Shown in pieces: positions 24,371 through 31,674 of a stretch of DNA of 64,000 bases. The stretch is taken from positions 1,302,001-1,366,000 of the forward strand of contig NZ_CP015124.1 in assembly GCF_001678945.1 (NCBI RefSeq), written 5' to 3'. Source of the stretch: Phaeobacter gallaeciensis (GTDB taxonomy: Bacteria; Pseudomonadota; Alphaproteobacteria; Rhodobacterales; Rhodobacteraceae). Both the position numbers and the translations under genes were made by a program. The notes below the pieces were generated by a model that did no database searches, was not told the DNA's origin, and saw nothing but the letters and a program-made list of their open reading frames with translations. Position 1 is the stretch's first letter; each line of letters opens with the position of its first letter.

Positions 24371-24649
24371 ATGCTATCATGGATGGCCTGGACCTGGCCG
24401 ACGGCGCTGGTCTTTATCGGTATCTTTTCTGCAATCGGCGTTCTCATCGCGCTTGAGATCCGCCACCCCGGCGGCGACCTGCGCAAGGGGGTCCTGGGGC
24501 TCGAAACCACTCGCGGCGACCGGCTGTTCATCAGCCTCCTCGGGACCGCCTATATCTTTCTGGCCTGGCTCGGTCTGATCGGCATGCCCCTGTGGATCCC
24601 GCTCGGCCTGTCTATCGCCTGGGGCGTCTTCTGCTTCTGGAAGGTGTGA
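24371..24649 (+). CDS. DUF2160 family small membrane protein
   Basis: A 92-aa integral membrane protein with three hydrophobic stretches (about 8-27, 54-73 and 74-92) and the middle motif HPGGDLRKGVLGLETTRGDR. DUF2160 proteins occur almost only with this glycerol-type ABC transporter. The start has GGGGAGGG upstream and follows glpQ at once, so the two are translated together. Function is not known; an accessory subunit of the channel is the natural guess. Confidence 0.85.
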   Translation: MLSWMAWTWPTALVFIGIFSAIGVLIALEIRHPGGDLRKGVLGLETTRGDRLFISLLGTAYIFLAWLGLIGMPLWIPLGLSIAWGVFCFWKV

Positions 24650-24739
24650 CGGTGGGCCCACCCGGCGGGTCAAGGAGGCCGAAGGCCCCGCCAAAGGCGG
24701 CTTATCCTTGACGCGCACGCCTTCAATACCCTTGAAAAC

Positions 24740-24771
24740 GGCCTTGAGAGGCAGATCTGCCCCTCAAGGCC
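24740..24771 (+). terminator. Near-perfect 32-base palindrome after the glp operon
   Basis: GGCCTTGAG (24740-24748) pairs with CTCAAGGCC (24763-24771), and the inside (AGGCAGATCTGCCC) continues the symmetry with only one mismatched pair. This gives 15 of 16 possible pairs. It is a probable terminator for the glp operon, though no T-run follows; a recombination or protein-binding site is an alternative. Confidence 0.5.
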
Positions 24772-24917
24772 TTCTCAGCAAATCGGGCATTTTCTGCTGG
24801 TGTACAGAGGTCTCTGCACCGCGAGGTCGGGCAACCAGAAATCTGCGTACCTGGCCTCTGCTAAAAAAATAGTTTTCAACCCCTCCCCCTTTCCCCTAGC
24901 ATAAGCGGAAGACCAAA

Positions 24918-25334
24918 ATGGATCAGGCAACTGCGCGCATGCGAAAGAAACAGGACAAATCGCTCCTCACCGAAGTGGAACTGGAGTTCATGACCATGGT
25001 CTGGGAAACCGGCGGCGGCACCGTGCGCGATATTCTGGCCGAGCTGAACAAGGTGCAGGAACGCGCCTATACCTCGGTCGCAACGGTCCTGAAAATCATG
25101 GAGCAGAAGGGTTTTCTTACCAGTGAACGGGCCGACCGGTCGCTGGTCTACCGCCCCGCTGTTCCCAAGGCAGAGTACCAGAAAACATCTCTGAAAAACC
25201 TTTCGAGCAAACTCTTCAACGGAGCCCCGGCCGCCCTTGTTGCCCGGCTTGTCGATGATGAGGACGTGACCGACGAAATGCTCGAAGAGATGAGAGCGCT
25301 TCTGGAGGAAAGGCTGGGGGACAATGCAACCTGA
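24918..25334 (+). CDS. BlaI/MecI/CopY-family transcriptional repressor
   Basis: A 138-aa winged-helix repressor. The region TEVELEFMTMVWETGGGTVRDIL and YTSVATVLKIMEQKGFL is the standard BlaI DNA-binding domain, followed by the dimerisation tail with a cleavage-site region (NGAPAALVARLVDD). It overlaps the M56 peptidase gene by 11 bases, as BlaI-BlaR1 pairs do. In the classic system the membrane peptidase triggers cleavage of the repressor. No beta-lactamase gene is nearby, so the regulated genes are unknown. Confidence 0.88.
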   Translation: MDQATARMRKKQDKSLLTEVELEFMTMVWETGGGTVRDILAELNKVQERAYTSVATVLKIMEQKGFLTSERADRSLVYRPAVPKAEYQKTSLKNLSSKLFNGAPAALVARLVDDEDVTDEMLEEMRALLEERLGDNAT

Positions 25335-26487
25335 TGCTCTACTGAATGCCTATCTTGATCTGAACCTGCTGCTGTTTGCGGGCGCGGCGCTCTGGCTGGT
25401 CGCGCGAAAACTGCTGTCCCGCAGCGCTTTCGGCTCAACCTACCGTCCGCAATTGCAGCTGTTGAACACGGTGACGCTGCTGCTCGCGCTGTCTCCGCTG
25501 CTGGTATTGGCCCTGACCAGCCTGGTCTTTGCCCATCCGCCCAATCTGTCGGACCTTCTGGTTGCGCAATATCTGCAGGGTCATGTCGGGATGAGCGCAA
25601 CCCGGTTCGAGGATCTTCTGGGCCTGCGCGAGAATCTGGTTCGCACCCTGACCAGCGATCGACCTCTCTGGGCACAGGCGACGCTGGCCGCTTTGGCCGT
25701 TGGCGCGGCCTTCTGCACGGCGCAATTGGCGGTGTCGGTCCTGCGCCTGCGGAGCAGCCTGCGGCAGGCCTTTGCCTGGAAGCGCATCGGCAGCGTGCGG
25801 CTGCTGTTGTCGGATCAGGCCCGCGTCGCCTATTCCACCCGCAGTCTTTTTACGCGCTACGTCGTTCTGCCGACCGCCCTGCTGGAGGATCCGCAGGATC
25901 TGCGCCTGACCGTCGCACATGAATTGCAGCACTTCCGGCAGCGCGACATCGAATGCGAATTTCTCCTCGATGCGCTGCGACCGCTGCTGTTCTGGAATCC
26001 CGCCTTTTACCTGTGGCGCCGCGAAGTGCGGCTGCTGCGTGAATTTGCCTGCGATCAGGCGATGATGGCACGGCCTCATTTCGATCTGCGCGCCTATTGC
26101 GAATGCCTGATCCGCGCCTGCGCCCATGCGGCCAAGGACCCGGTACTGTTTGCCCGCCGCAGCCCTGCGGTGGCCCTGGTGGATCGCCGCGAAACAGCTC
26201 GTGGCGCATCAGCGCTGGAGCGCCGCCTGCTCGCCGTGACCGCCGGCCAGAGCGCAAAAGCCAGCCCGCTGGGCTGGGCCGTCATCTCGGGCCTGATGGT
26301 TGCTGCGGTGATGACAACAGCGCTGTTGCTGCAACGCCCTGCCGACTGGAGCCATGATCGGATCATGCTCTCGACCATCGTGAACCTTGAACGGATGGCT
26401 AGCCGCGCGGCCACCACTCCGCAGACCGCCTCCGCCGCCCTGACAGGCAGCTTCACGACCGCTGGTTTTGGCACGGACCGCCCGTAA
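25324..26487 (+). CDS. M56-family (BlaR1-like) membrane metallopeptidase
   Basis: A 387-aa membrane protein with hydrophobic helices at the start (FAGAALWLVARKLL, LLALSPLLVLALTSLVF), around 125-150 and near 300-320. The zinc-binding motif is VAHELQHFRQRD (HExxH) with EFACDQ downstream, as in BlaR1. The extracytoplasmic penicillin-binding domain of BlaR1 is missing; only about 65 residues follow the last helix. So the signal sensed is unlikely to be a beta-lactam by the usual mechanism. It overlaps the repressor gene and is probably co-transcribed. Confidence 0.83.
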   Translation: MQPDALLNAYLDLNLLLFAGAALWLVARKLLSRSAFGSTYRPQLQLLNTVTLLLALSPLLVLALTSLVFAHPPNLSDLLVAQYLQGHVGMSATRFEDLLGLRENLVRTLTSDRPLWAQATLAALAVGAAFCTAQLAVSVLRLRSSLRQAFAWKRIGSVRLLLSDQARVAYSTRSLFTRYVVLPTALLEDPQDLRLTVAHELQHFRQRDIECEFLLDALRPLLFWNPAFYLWRREVRLLREFACDQAMMARPHFDLRAYCECLIRACAHAAKDPVLFARRSPAVALVDRRETARGASALERRLLAVTAGQSAKASPLGWAVISGLMVAAVMTTALLLQRPADWSHDRIMLSTIVNLERMASRAATTPQTASAALTGSFTTAGFGTDRP

Positions 26488-26522
26488 AAGGCAGGCACGT
26501 CCCTCCACCGCCTTTCCTCCCT

Positions 26523-26538
26523 GCTTGCCTCTGCAAGC
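26523..26538 (+). terminator. Small hairpin after the M56 peptidase gene
   Basis: GCTTGC (26523-26528), CTCT, GCAAGC (26533-26538), perfect 6-bp stem 36 bases after the stop, followed by GATTTCC. A weak terminator candidate. Confidence 0.3.
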
Positions 26539-26643
26539 GATTTCCGCGCGCGACCTGTCCTGGGTCTGCAGCGGATAATTGCGGCCAAACCTTTGCAGAA
26601 CCCGCAAAAGATCCTATCAAGGCTTCAGGAGGAGCCAAACCGA

Positions 26644-27306
26644 ATGAAGCTGAACCCCGTCGATATCTCGAAAACCGCCTCGGCCTCGTCGATCGTTTTC
26701 GAAGCCCTGCGCAAGGCCATCATCGAAGGTGACCTGAAAGAGGGCGAACCGCTGCGGCAGGATGAAATCGCCGGGCTGTTCAACACCAGCCGGATCCCCG
26801 TCCGCGAGGCAATCTCGCGGCTTGAGGAACAGGGACTGGTCAAGACCCAGCGGTACAAGGGCGCGGTTGTGTCTGGCCTTTCCCCGGAAGAGGCACAGGA
26901 GATTTTTGATCTGCGGGCGCTGATCGAACCCGAAGTGATCCGCCGCGCGGTCCCGCAGATGACGCCAGAGGTCCTGGAGCAGGCCCGCCAGTGTCTGGAA
27001 GCGTTTTCCGCATCGGACGATCCCCTGACCTGGGGCCAGCTGAACCGGGATTTCCATTCGCAGCTCTACGCTGCTAGCGGCCTGCAATATCATCTCGATG
27101 TGATCGACAATGCCATGGACCGGGTCGACAGATATTTGCGCGCGCAGCTGGTGCTATCCAACGGCATGCAGCGCGCCCATGAAGAGCATCTTGCCATTCT
27201 TGAGGCCTGCAGTACCGGCGATGCTGCCCTCGCTGCGGAACTGACCCGGGCGCATATCGCAGATGCCTGCACTTCGCTGGTGGAAAACATCGCCAACCTG
27301 CGCTGA
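26644..27306 (+). CDS. GntR-family transcriptional regulator (FadR/FCD subfamily)
   Basis: A 220-aa regulator. The winged helix is at about 12-75 (VFEALRKAIIEGDLKEGEPLRQDEIAGLF, then SRIPVREAISRLEEQGLV in part). The FCD effector domain follows (FDLRALIEPEVIRRA, NRDFHSQLYAAS with its metal-binding His, and AHEEHLAILEA). This subfamily usually responds to carboxylic acids. The start is set by the AGGAGGAG stretch nine bases before the ATG. There is no obvious target next to it; the spacer downstream (27307-27570) shows only AT-rich DNA before the PanE-like gene. Confidence 0.88.
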   Translation: MKLNPVDISKTASASSIVFEALRKAIIEGDLKEGEPLRQDEIAGLFNTSRIPVREAISRLEEQGLVKTQRYKGAVVSGLSPEEAQEIFDLRALIEPEVIRRAVPQMTPEVLEQARQCLEAFSASDDPLTWGQLNRDFHSQLYAASGLQYHLDVIDNAMDRVDRYLRAQLVLSNGMQRAHEEHLAILEACSTGDAALAAELTRAHIADACTSLVENIANLR

Positions 27307-27570
27307 CGCCCAGCACACCAATGAACTGTCCAAAGTTTACCGGCAGTCATGGCCTCCGCAGTGCCCTTAAATTGCTCTGAACCTCGGCAAATAGGGCGTT
27401 TGCGCAGCATCACATCAGCCTATGAACCAATATTTTAACGCAAAACGGGAAAATATTTCCGCGGAACGGTGAATGATTGTAGAACTGCCGCACGGCGCGT
27501 CAGGGGGCAGAGCGCGCTATCCATTTCTTATTCCACTGTCTGACCTGGCCTCGGTCTGGAGAACGCTCGA

Positions 27571-28599
27571 TTGAACGTGACACCCCGCAGAGTTGTCTTT
27601 CTGGGCGCCGGAGCGATCGGGTGTTTCCTCGGCGCGCATTGGGCAGCGGCCGTGCAGGCGGCGGGCGGGCGTATAGGCCTGATCGGACGCGACGCCACTT
27701 GGGCACAGATCGGTGCCGGACCGCTGCGACTGACCGGCGGCACGGCGGCGGACACTGACTTGTCGCTTCTGGACCTGCACGACAGCCCCGAGGCCTTGTC
27801 AGAGGCCGATCTTATCGTGCTGACGCTCAAATCCATCGGGCTGGAGCGGGCGATCGAAGAGATCCGCGCCTACGCCGCCGAAGGAACGCCAATCCTCTGC
27901 CTGCTGAACGGAGTGTCCGCGGTGGAGCAGCTGGGTGCCGCCCTTCCCGCTCATCCGGTCATCGCCGGTATGGTGCCCTTCAATGTAGTCTGGGCATCCG
28001 GCAACCACCTGCATCGGTCCAGCGCCGGGCAGCTGAAGTTGGAACGCACCCCAGTCAGCACTGCCCTTGCCGAGATCATCGCGCCCACCGGCGCCCCGGC
28101 AGAGCTGCAGGATGCGCTGAAGCCCATTCAATACGGCAAGCTGCTGTTGAACCTGATCAATCCGATCAATGCCCTCAGCGGCCTGCCACTTCATGCCATG
28201 CTCTGCCAATCGGGGTACCGCCGGATATACGCGGCCACGCTGCGCGAAGCGCTCCGGGTCTATGACGAAGCAGGGGTTACCTGGCAGACCGTCGGTCCCC
28301 TCTCCCCGCGGCTGGTGCAATGGTTGCTGCGTTTGCCCGACGCGCTGTTCAATAGGACATTGCTGCGGCTTCAGAAACTCGATCCGGCGTCGATGACCTC
28401 CATGGCCGTCGATCTGGCCGCGGGCAGGCCCACCGAAATCGATGCGATCACCGGCGAAATCCTGCGCTTGGCCGCAGCTGCCGACTGTCCGGCGCCCATC
28501 AACAGTGCCCTTTACGACCTGATCAAAGCCCAAGAGGCCGCGCCGACGCCACAGCAAGGCCATTCGGCAGCCGCCCTGGCCCAACTGCTGAGACTGTAA
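27571..28599 (+). CDS. Ketopantoate reductase (PanE/ApbA) family protein
   Basis: A 342-aa NADP-binding reductase. It begins with the Rossmann motif VVFLGAGAIGCFLGAHWA; the catalytic Lys lies in IQYGKLLLNLINPINAL; and the carboxy-terminal helical domain holds SMAVDLAAGRPTEIDAITG, typical of PanE. The start is probably TTG at 27571 (GGAGAACG upstream), with GTG at 27577 as alternative. Many family members are not the pantothenate enzyme, so the substrate is open. A TetR gene follows after one base. Confidence 0.8.
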   Translation: MNVTPRRVVFLGAGAIGCFLGAHWAAAVQAAGGRIGLIGRDATWAQIGAGPLRLTGGTAADTDLSLLDLHDSPEALSEADLIVLTLKSIGLERAIEEIRAYAAEGTPILCLLNGVSAVEQLGAALPAHPVIAGMVPFNVVWASGNHLHRSSAGQLKLERTPVSTALAEIIAPTGAPAELQDALKPIQYGKLLLNLINPINALSGLPLHAMLCQSGYRRIYAATLREALRVYDEAGVTWQTVGPLSPRLVQWLLRLPDALFNRTLLRLQKLDPASMTSMAVDLAAGRPTEIDAITGEILRLAAAADCPAPINSALYDLIKAQEAAPTPQQGHSAAALAQLLRL

Positions 28600-28600
28600 G

Positions 28601-29251
28601 ATGACCCCGTCCGCACAAACACCCATGGTCTTTGGTCCGCTGAAAACACGGAACACGCCGAAACAGGCCCGCGCTGTCCAGCGGATCCACATCATTCTGA
28701 CCGCTACGGCTGATCTCTTGTCAGATCATCCGGTGCAAACGATCACGACCACACAGATTGCCACTCATGCCGGGATCCCGGTCAGCTCCATTTACCGCTA
28801 TTTCTCCGATGTGGAGCATGTGTTGCGCGAGCTCTACCTGCAAAGCGCGCAGGAACTGCGGGACAAGGTTCTGGAGACGCTGGAAAACACCGAAACAAGA
28901 CCGGGCTGGCGCGACAGGTTGCATCACATCATCCTTACCCAGAGAGACTATGTACGGAACAATCCTTACTACCGTCTGCTGCTGATGTATTTCGTCTCGG
29001 CCCGTCCAGCAGTCGCTGCCCGAGACCGGGAACGTGAATACACCACCGAACTAATGGAAATGCGCTGGAAACGCGGTCAGGACGGGTTTCATGGGGGCGA
29101 TCCAAAGGTGGTGGCCCAGACGGTACTGCAGATCGCGGTTGCCATGGAGGATATGATCGCGGCTCAGTCCAACCCAGAAAACGCTGATATCTACGCGCAG
29201 GAGTTTCTCACCCTGCTGGATTCCTATCTGGCGAATTACTTAGAGGACTAA
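28601..29251 (+). CDS. TetR-family transcriptional regulator
   Basis: A 216-aa repressor-type protein. The DNA-binding domain is preceded by a tail of about 25 residues; it reads HIILTATADLLSDHPVQTIT and ATHAGIPVSSIYRYFSDVEHVLRELY (split here), the canonical TetR helix-turn-helix. The ligand domain has no recognisable family. It begins one base after the PanE-like gene and is probably translated with it. The next gene is convergent. Confidence 0.87.
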   Translation: MTPSAQTPMVFGPLKTRNTPKQARAVQRIHIILTATADLLSDHPVQTITTTQIATHAGIPVSSIYRYFSDVEHVLRELYLQSAQELRDKVLETLENTETRPGWRDRLHHIILTQRDYVRNNPYYRLLLMYFVSARPAVAARDREREYTTELMEMRWKRGQDGFHGGDPKVVAQTVLQIAVAMEDMIAAQSNPENADIYAQEFLTLLDSYLANYLED

Positions 29252-29260
29252 TCCCGGTCA

Positions 29261-30928
29261 TCAGGCAATGCTGTCCGCCCGTCCCACTTGGCGGCCCGAA
29301 AAAATACAGCCGCCCAGAAACGTGCCCTCGAGCGCGTTATAGCCATGATAGCCACCGCCGCCGAACCCGGCGACCTCTCCCGCGGCGAAAAGGCCGGGAA
29401 TGGTCTTGCCATTGGCATCGACCAGTTGCCCATTCAGATCGGTCTGAAGACCGCCCAGCGTCTTGCGAGTGATGATGCTGAGCCGGACCCCGATCAGCGG
29501 ACCGTTGTCGGGATCCAGGATCCGGTGCGGCTTTGCCGTGCGCATCAGCCTGTCACCGCGATAATTGCGGGCCGCGTGGATCGCCATCATCTGGGCGTCT
29601 TTTGAGAACGGGTTGTCGATCTGCGCGTCCCGGGCAGTGATTTCGTCCCGTATTTTTCCGGCATCCAGCAGGCTGTTCCCTTGCAGTGCATTCATCCTGG
29701 CGATCAGATCCTCCAGCCGGTCAGCTACGACAAAATCCTCGCCGTGCTCCTTGAAGGCTTCCACGTTGGGGGTCGCCTTCTTGTTCAAAAGTCGCTGTTT
29801 TAGGACCTGTTTCCAGCTTTTGGAGGCAAGGTCCGGGTTCTGCTCTGATCCGGATAATGCAAATTCTTTCTTGATGATTTTCTGCGTGGTGATGAACCAG
29901 GAATAATCATAGCCCGTGGCCAGAATGGCCTTCAGCGTGCCAAGACTGTCGAAGCCCGGCATGGCAGGCGGCGCGAAACGCTTGCCGGTCGCATCGAACC
30001 ACATTGAGGACGGTCCCGGCAGGATCCGGATGCCATGGTTCGGCCAGATCGGATCCCAGTTCTTCACGCCTTCGGTGTAATGCCACATGCGGTCGGCGTT
30101 GATCACATGGCCACCGGCCTGCTGGGTGATCGCGACCATACGGCCGTCCACATGGGCGGGAACGCCTGCGATCATGTGTTTTGGCGCGGCCCCCAGCCGG
30201 TCCGTCGGCCAGGCCTTGCGCACCAGTTCCAGGTTGCCACCGATCCCGCCCGAGGCCACCACCACGCTGGCTGCGCGCAATTCAAAATCGCCAATGACCT
30301 CGCGGTTGGTCTTCTGCCCGCGGGCGCTGGTGTCTTCGGCAAGAACCTCGCCGCTGATGCCCGTGCAGGCGCCGTTCTGCATCAGCAGATGCGAGCAGCG
30401 GTGGCGGAATTTAAGGGCAATACGCCCCGCCTTTTCATGCTCCCTGACCCGGCGCTCGAACGGCTCCTGCGTGCAGGGACCCACGCCCCAGGTCAGATGG
30501 AACCGCGGCACCGAATTGCCATGCCCCGAAGCAAAGGAGCCGCCCCGCTCGGCCCAGCCGACGATGGGAAACCAGCGCATGCCCATGTCATGCAGCCAGG
30601 GCCGCATCTCACCGGCCGCAAAATTGATATAGCTTTCGGCCCATTTGCGCGGCCAGAGGTCTTCGTCACGATCGAAACCGGCGCTGCCCATCCAGTCAGA
30701 ATAGGCCAATTCGCGACTGTCACGGATCCCCATGCGGCGCTGTTCGGGGCTGTCGATCAGCATCAGCCCGCCCAGCGACCAGAAGGCCTGCCCGCCAAGA
30801 AAACCTTCGGGTTCCTGATCGACGATCATGACCGTCTTGCCCCGGTCCGCCAGTTCGGCGGCGGCCACCAGTCCGGCCAGCCCCGCCCCGACGATAATGA
30901 CATCTGCCTGTTGCTCAGCGTGTTTCAT
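29261..30928 (-). CDS. FAD-binding dehydrogenase (flavocytochrome c / 3-ketosteroid dehydrogenase-like)
   Basis: A 555-aa flavoprotein. The start at 30928 follows GGAGGGG. The FAD motif is DVIIVGAGLAGLVAAAELA, with a Glu/Asp at the end of strand two (MIVDQEPEG). The carboxy terminus shows GLFAAGEVAGFGGGGYHGYNALEGTFLGG, typical of the FAD_binding_2 family, and the middle contains TRKTLGGLQTD. The subgroup is annotated only as FAD-binding dehydrogenase; its electron donor and acceptor are unknown. It converges with the PanE/TetR pair, 10 bases between the stops. Confidence 0.82.
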   Translation of the reverse strand: MKHAEQQADVIIVGAGLAGLVAAAELADRGKTVMIVDQEPEGFLGGQAFWSLGGLMLIDSPEQRRMGIRDSRELAYSDWMGSAGFDRDEDLWPRKWAESYINFAAGEMRPWLHDMGMRWFPIVGWAERGGSFASGHGNSVPRFHLTWGVGPCTQEPFERRVREHEKAGRIALKFRHRCSHLLMQNGACTGISGEVLAEDTSARGQKTNREVIGDFELRAASVVVASGGIGGNLELVRKAWPTDRLGAAPKHMIAGVPAHVDGRMVAITQQAGGHVINADRMWHYTEGVKNWDPIWPNHGIRILPGPSSMWFDATGKRFAPPAMPGFDSLGTLKAILATGYDYSWFITTQKIIKKEFALSGSEQNPDLASKSWKQVLKQRLLNKKATPNVEAFKEHGEDFVVADRLEDLIARMNALQGNSLLDAGKIRDEITARDAQIDNPFSKDAQMMAIHAARNYRGDRLMRTAKPHRILDPDNGPLIGVRLSIITRKTLGGLQTDLNGQLVDANGKTIPGLFAAGEVAGFGGGGYHGYNALEGTFLGGCIFSGRQVGRADSIA

Positions 30929-31209
30929 CGTTTCCCCTCCCGACGCGCGGCAGGCTGCGCAACTCCTCAATTGCACCCGGATTCCCCGATCCCTGCCCCG
31001 CTGTGCCCCGCATTTGCGATTGAAACCCGAGACCTCGATCAGGCTAGCAGCTCAATCCGCGCCTGCCCAGAATAACCACAGGGCAGCCAACCCGCCCGAT
31101 TTTGGCCTTTTTGACACAGGTCGCGACCGACGTATTCATGCTCTCGACGGCGGTCGTAAACACGGCATAAAATCCCGCCAAACGGGAACTCTAAACAGGT
31201 GAATAACTG

Positions 31210-31647
31210 GTGGGAAGCAAGGCAGAGTTGGTGCGGTTTTGGTTCGAGGAAATCTGGTACCGGAACAACGACCAAATACAGGACGAGATGTTTTCAACCG
31301 GTGCAAAGGCGAGTGGCCCGGTGTCCAATCTGGCAGACAAGGATTTCAGGTCCATCGATATCGTCTCGGCCCTGAAAGCGCGCCTTGAATGCACACCAGA
31401 GGTGTCCTTTTCCGTCTTCGAAGAGCTAGGCGACTGGGTAATTACCTGTTTCACGGTAGCTGTCACGAAACACCCCACACGCCCGCCTTTTGATTTTGAC
31501 GGCCAGATGATGTTCCGGATTAAGGACGACAAGATCGCCGAAATTCACTCGAACCTCAATTATATCAAGATGTTCGAAGGCCTTGGCCAGATGCCGCAGG
31601 ATACGTTGCTGATTTCCCTAACCGGGGCCGAAATGCAATGGAAATGA
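31210..31647 (+). CDS. SnoaL/NTF2-like fold protein
   Basis: A 145-aa protein with a probable GTG start at 31210 (AGGTG eight bases upstream). The features are an early WFEEIWYRNN, a central beta-rich part and MMFRIKDDKIAEIHSNLNYIKMFEGLGQM, which fits SnoaL-like ester cyclase/NTF2-like proteins. Catalytic role cannot be told. It stands alone between a divergent dehydrogenase gene and the convergent Lon-like gene; the 280-bp spacer upstream shows no clear promoter. Confidence 0.68.
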   Translation: MGSKAELVRFWFEEIWYRNNDQIQDEMFSTGAKASGPVSNLADKDFRSIDIVSALKARLECTPEVSFSVFEELGDWVITCFTVAVTKHPTRPPFDFDGQMMFRIKDDKIAEIHSNLNYIKMFEGLGQMPQDTLLISLTGAEMQWK

Positions 31648-31674
31648 CGCGTAGCGCGTCCTGACCTTCCGGGA

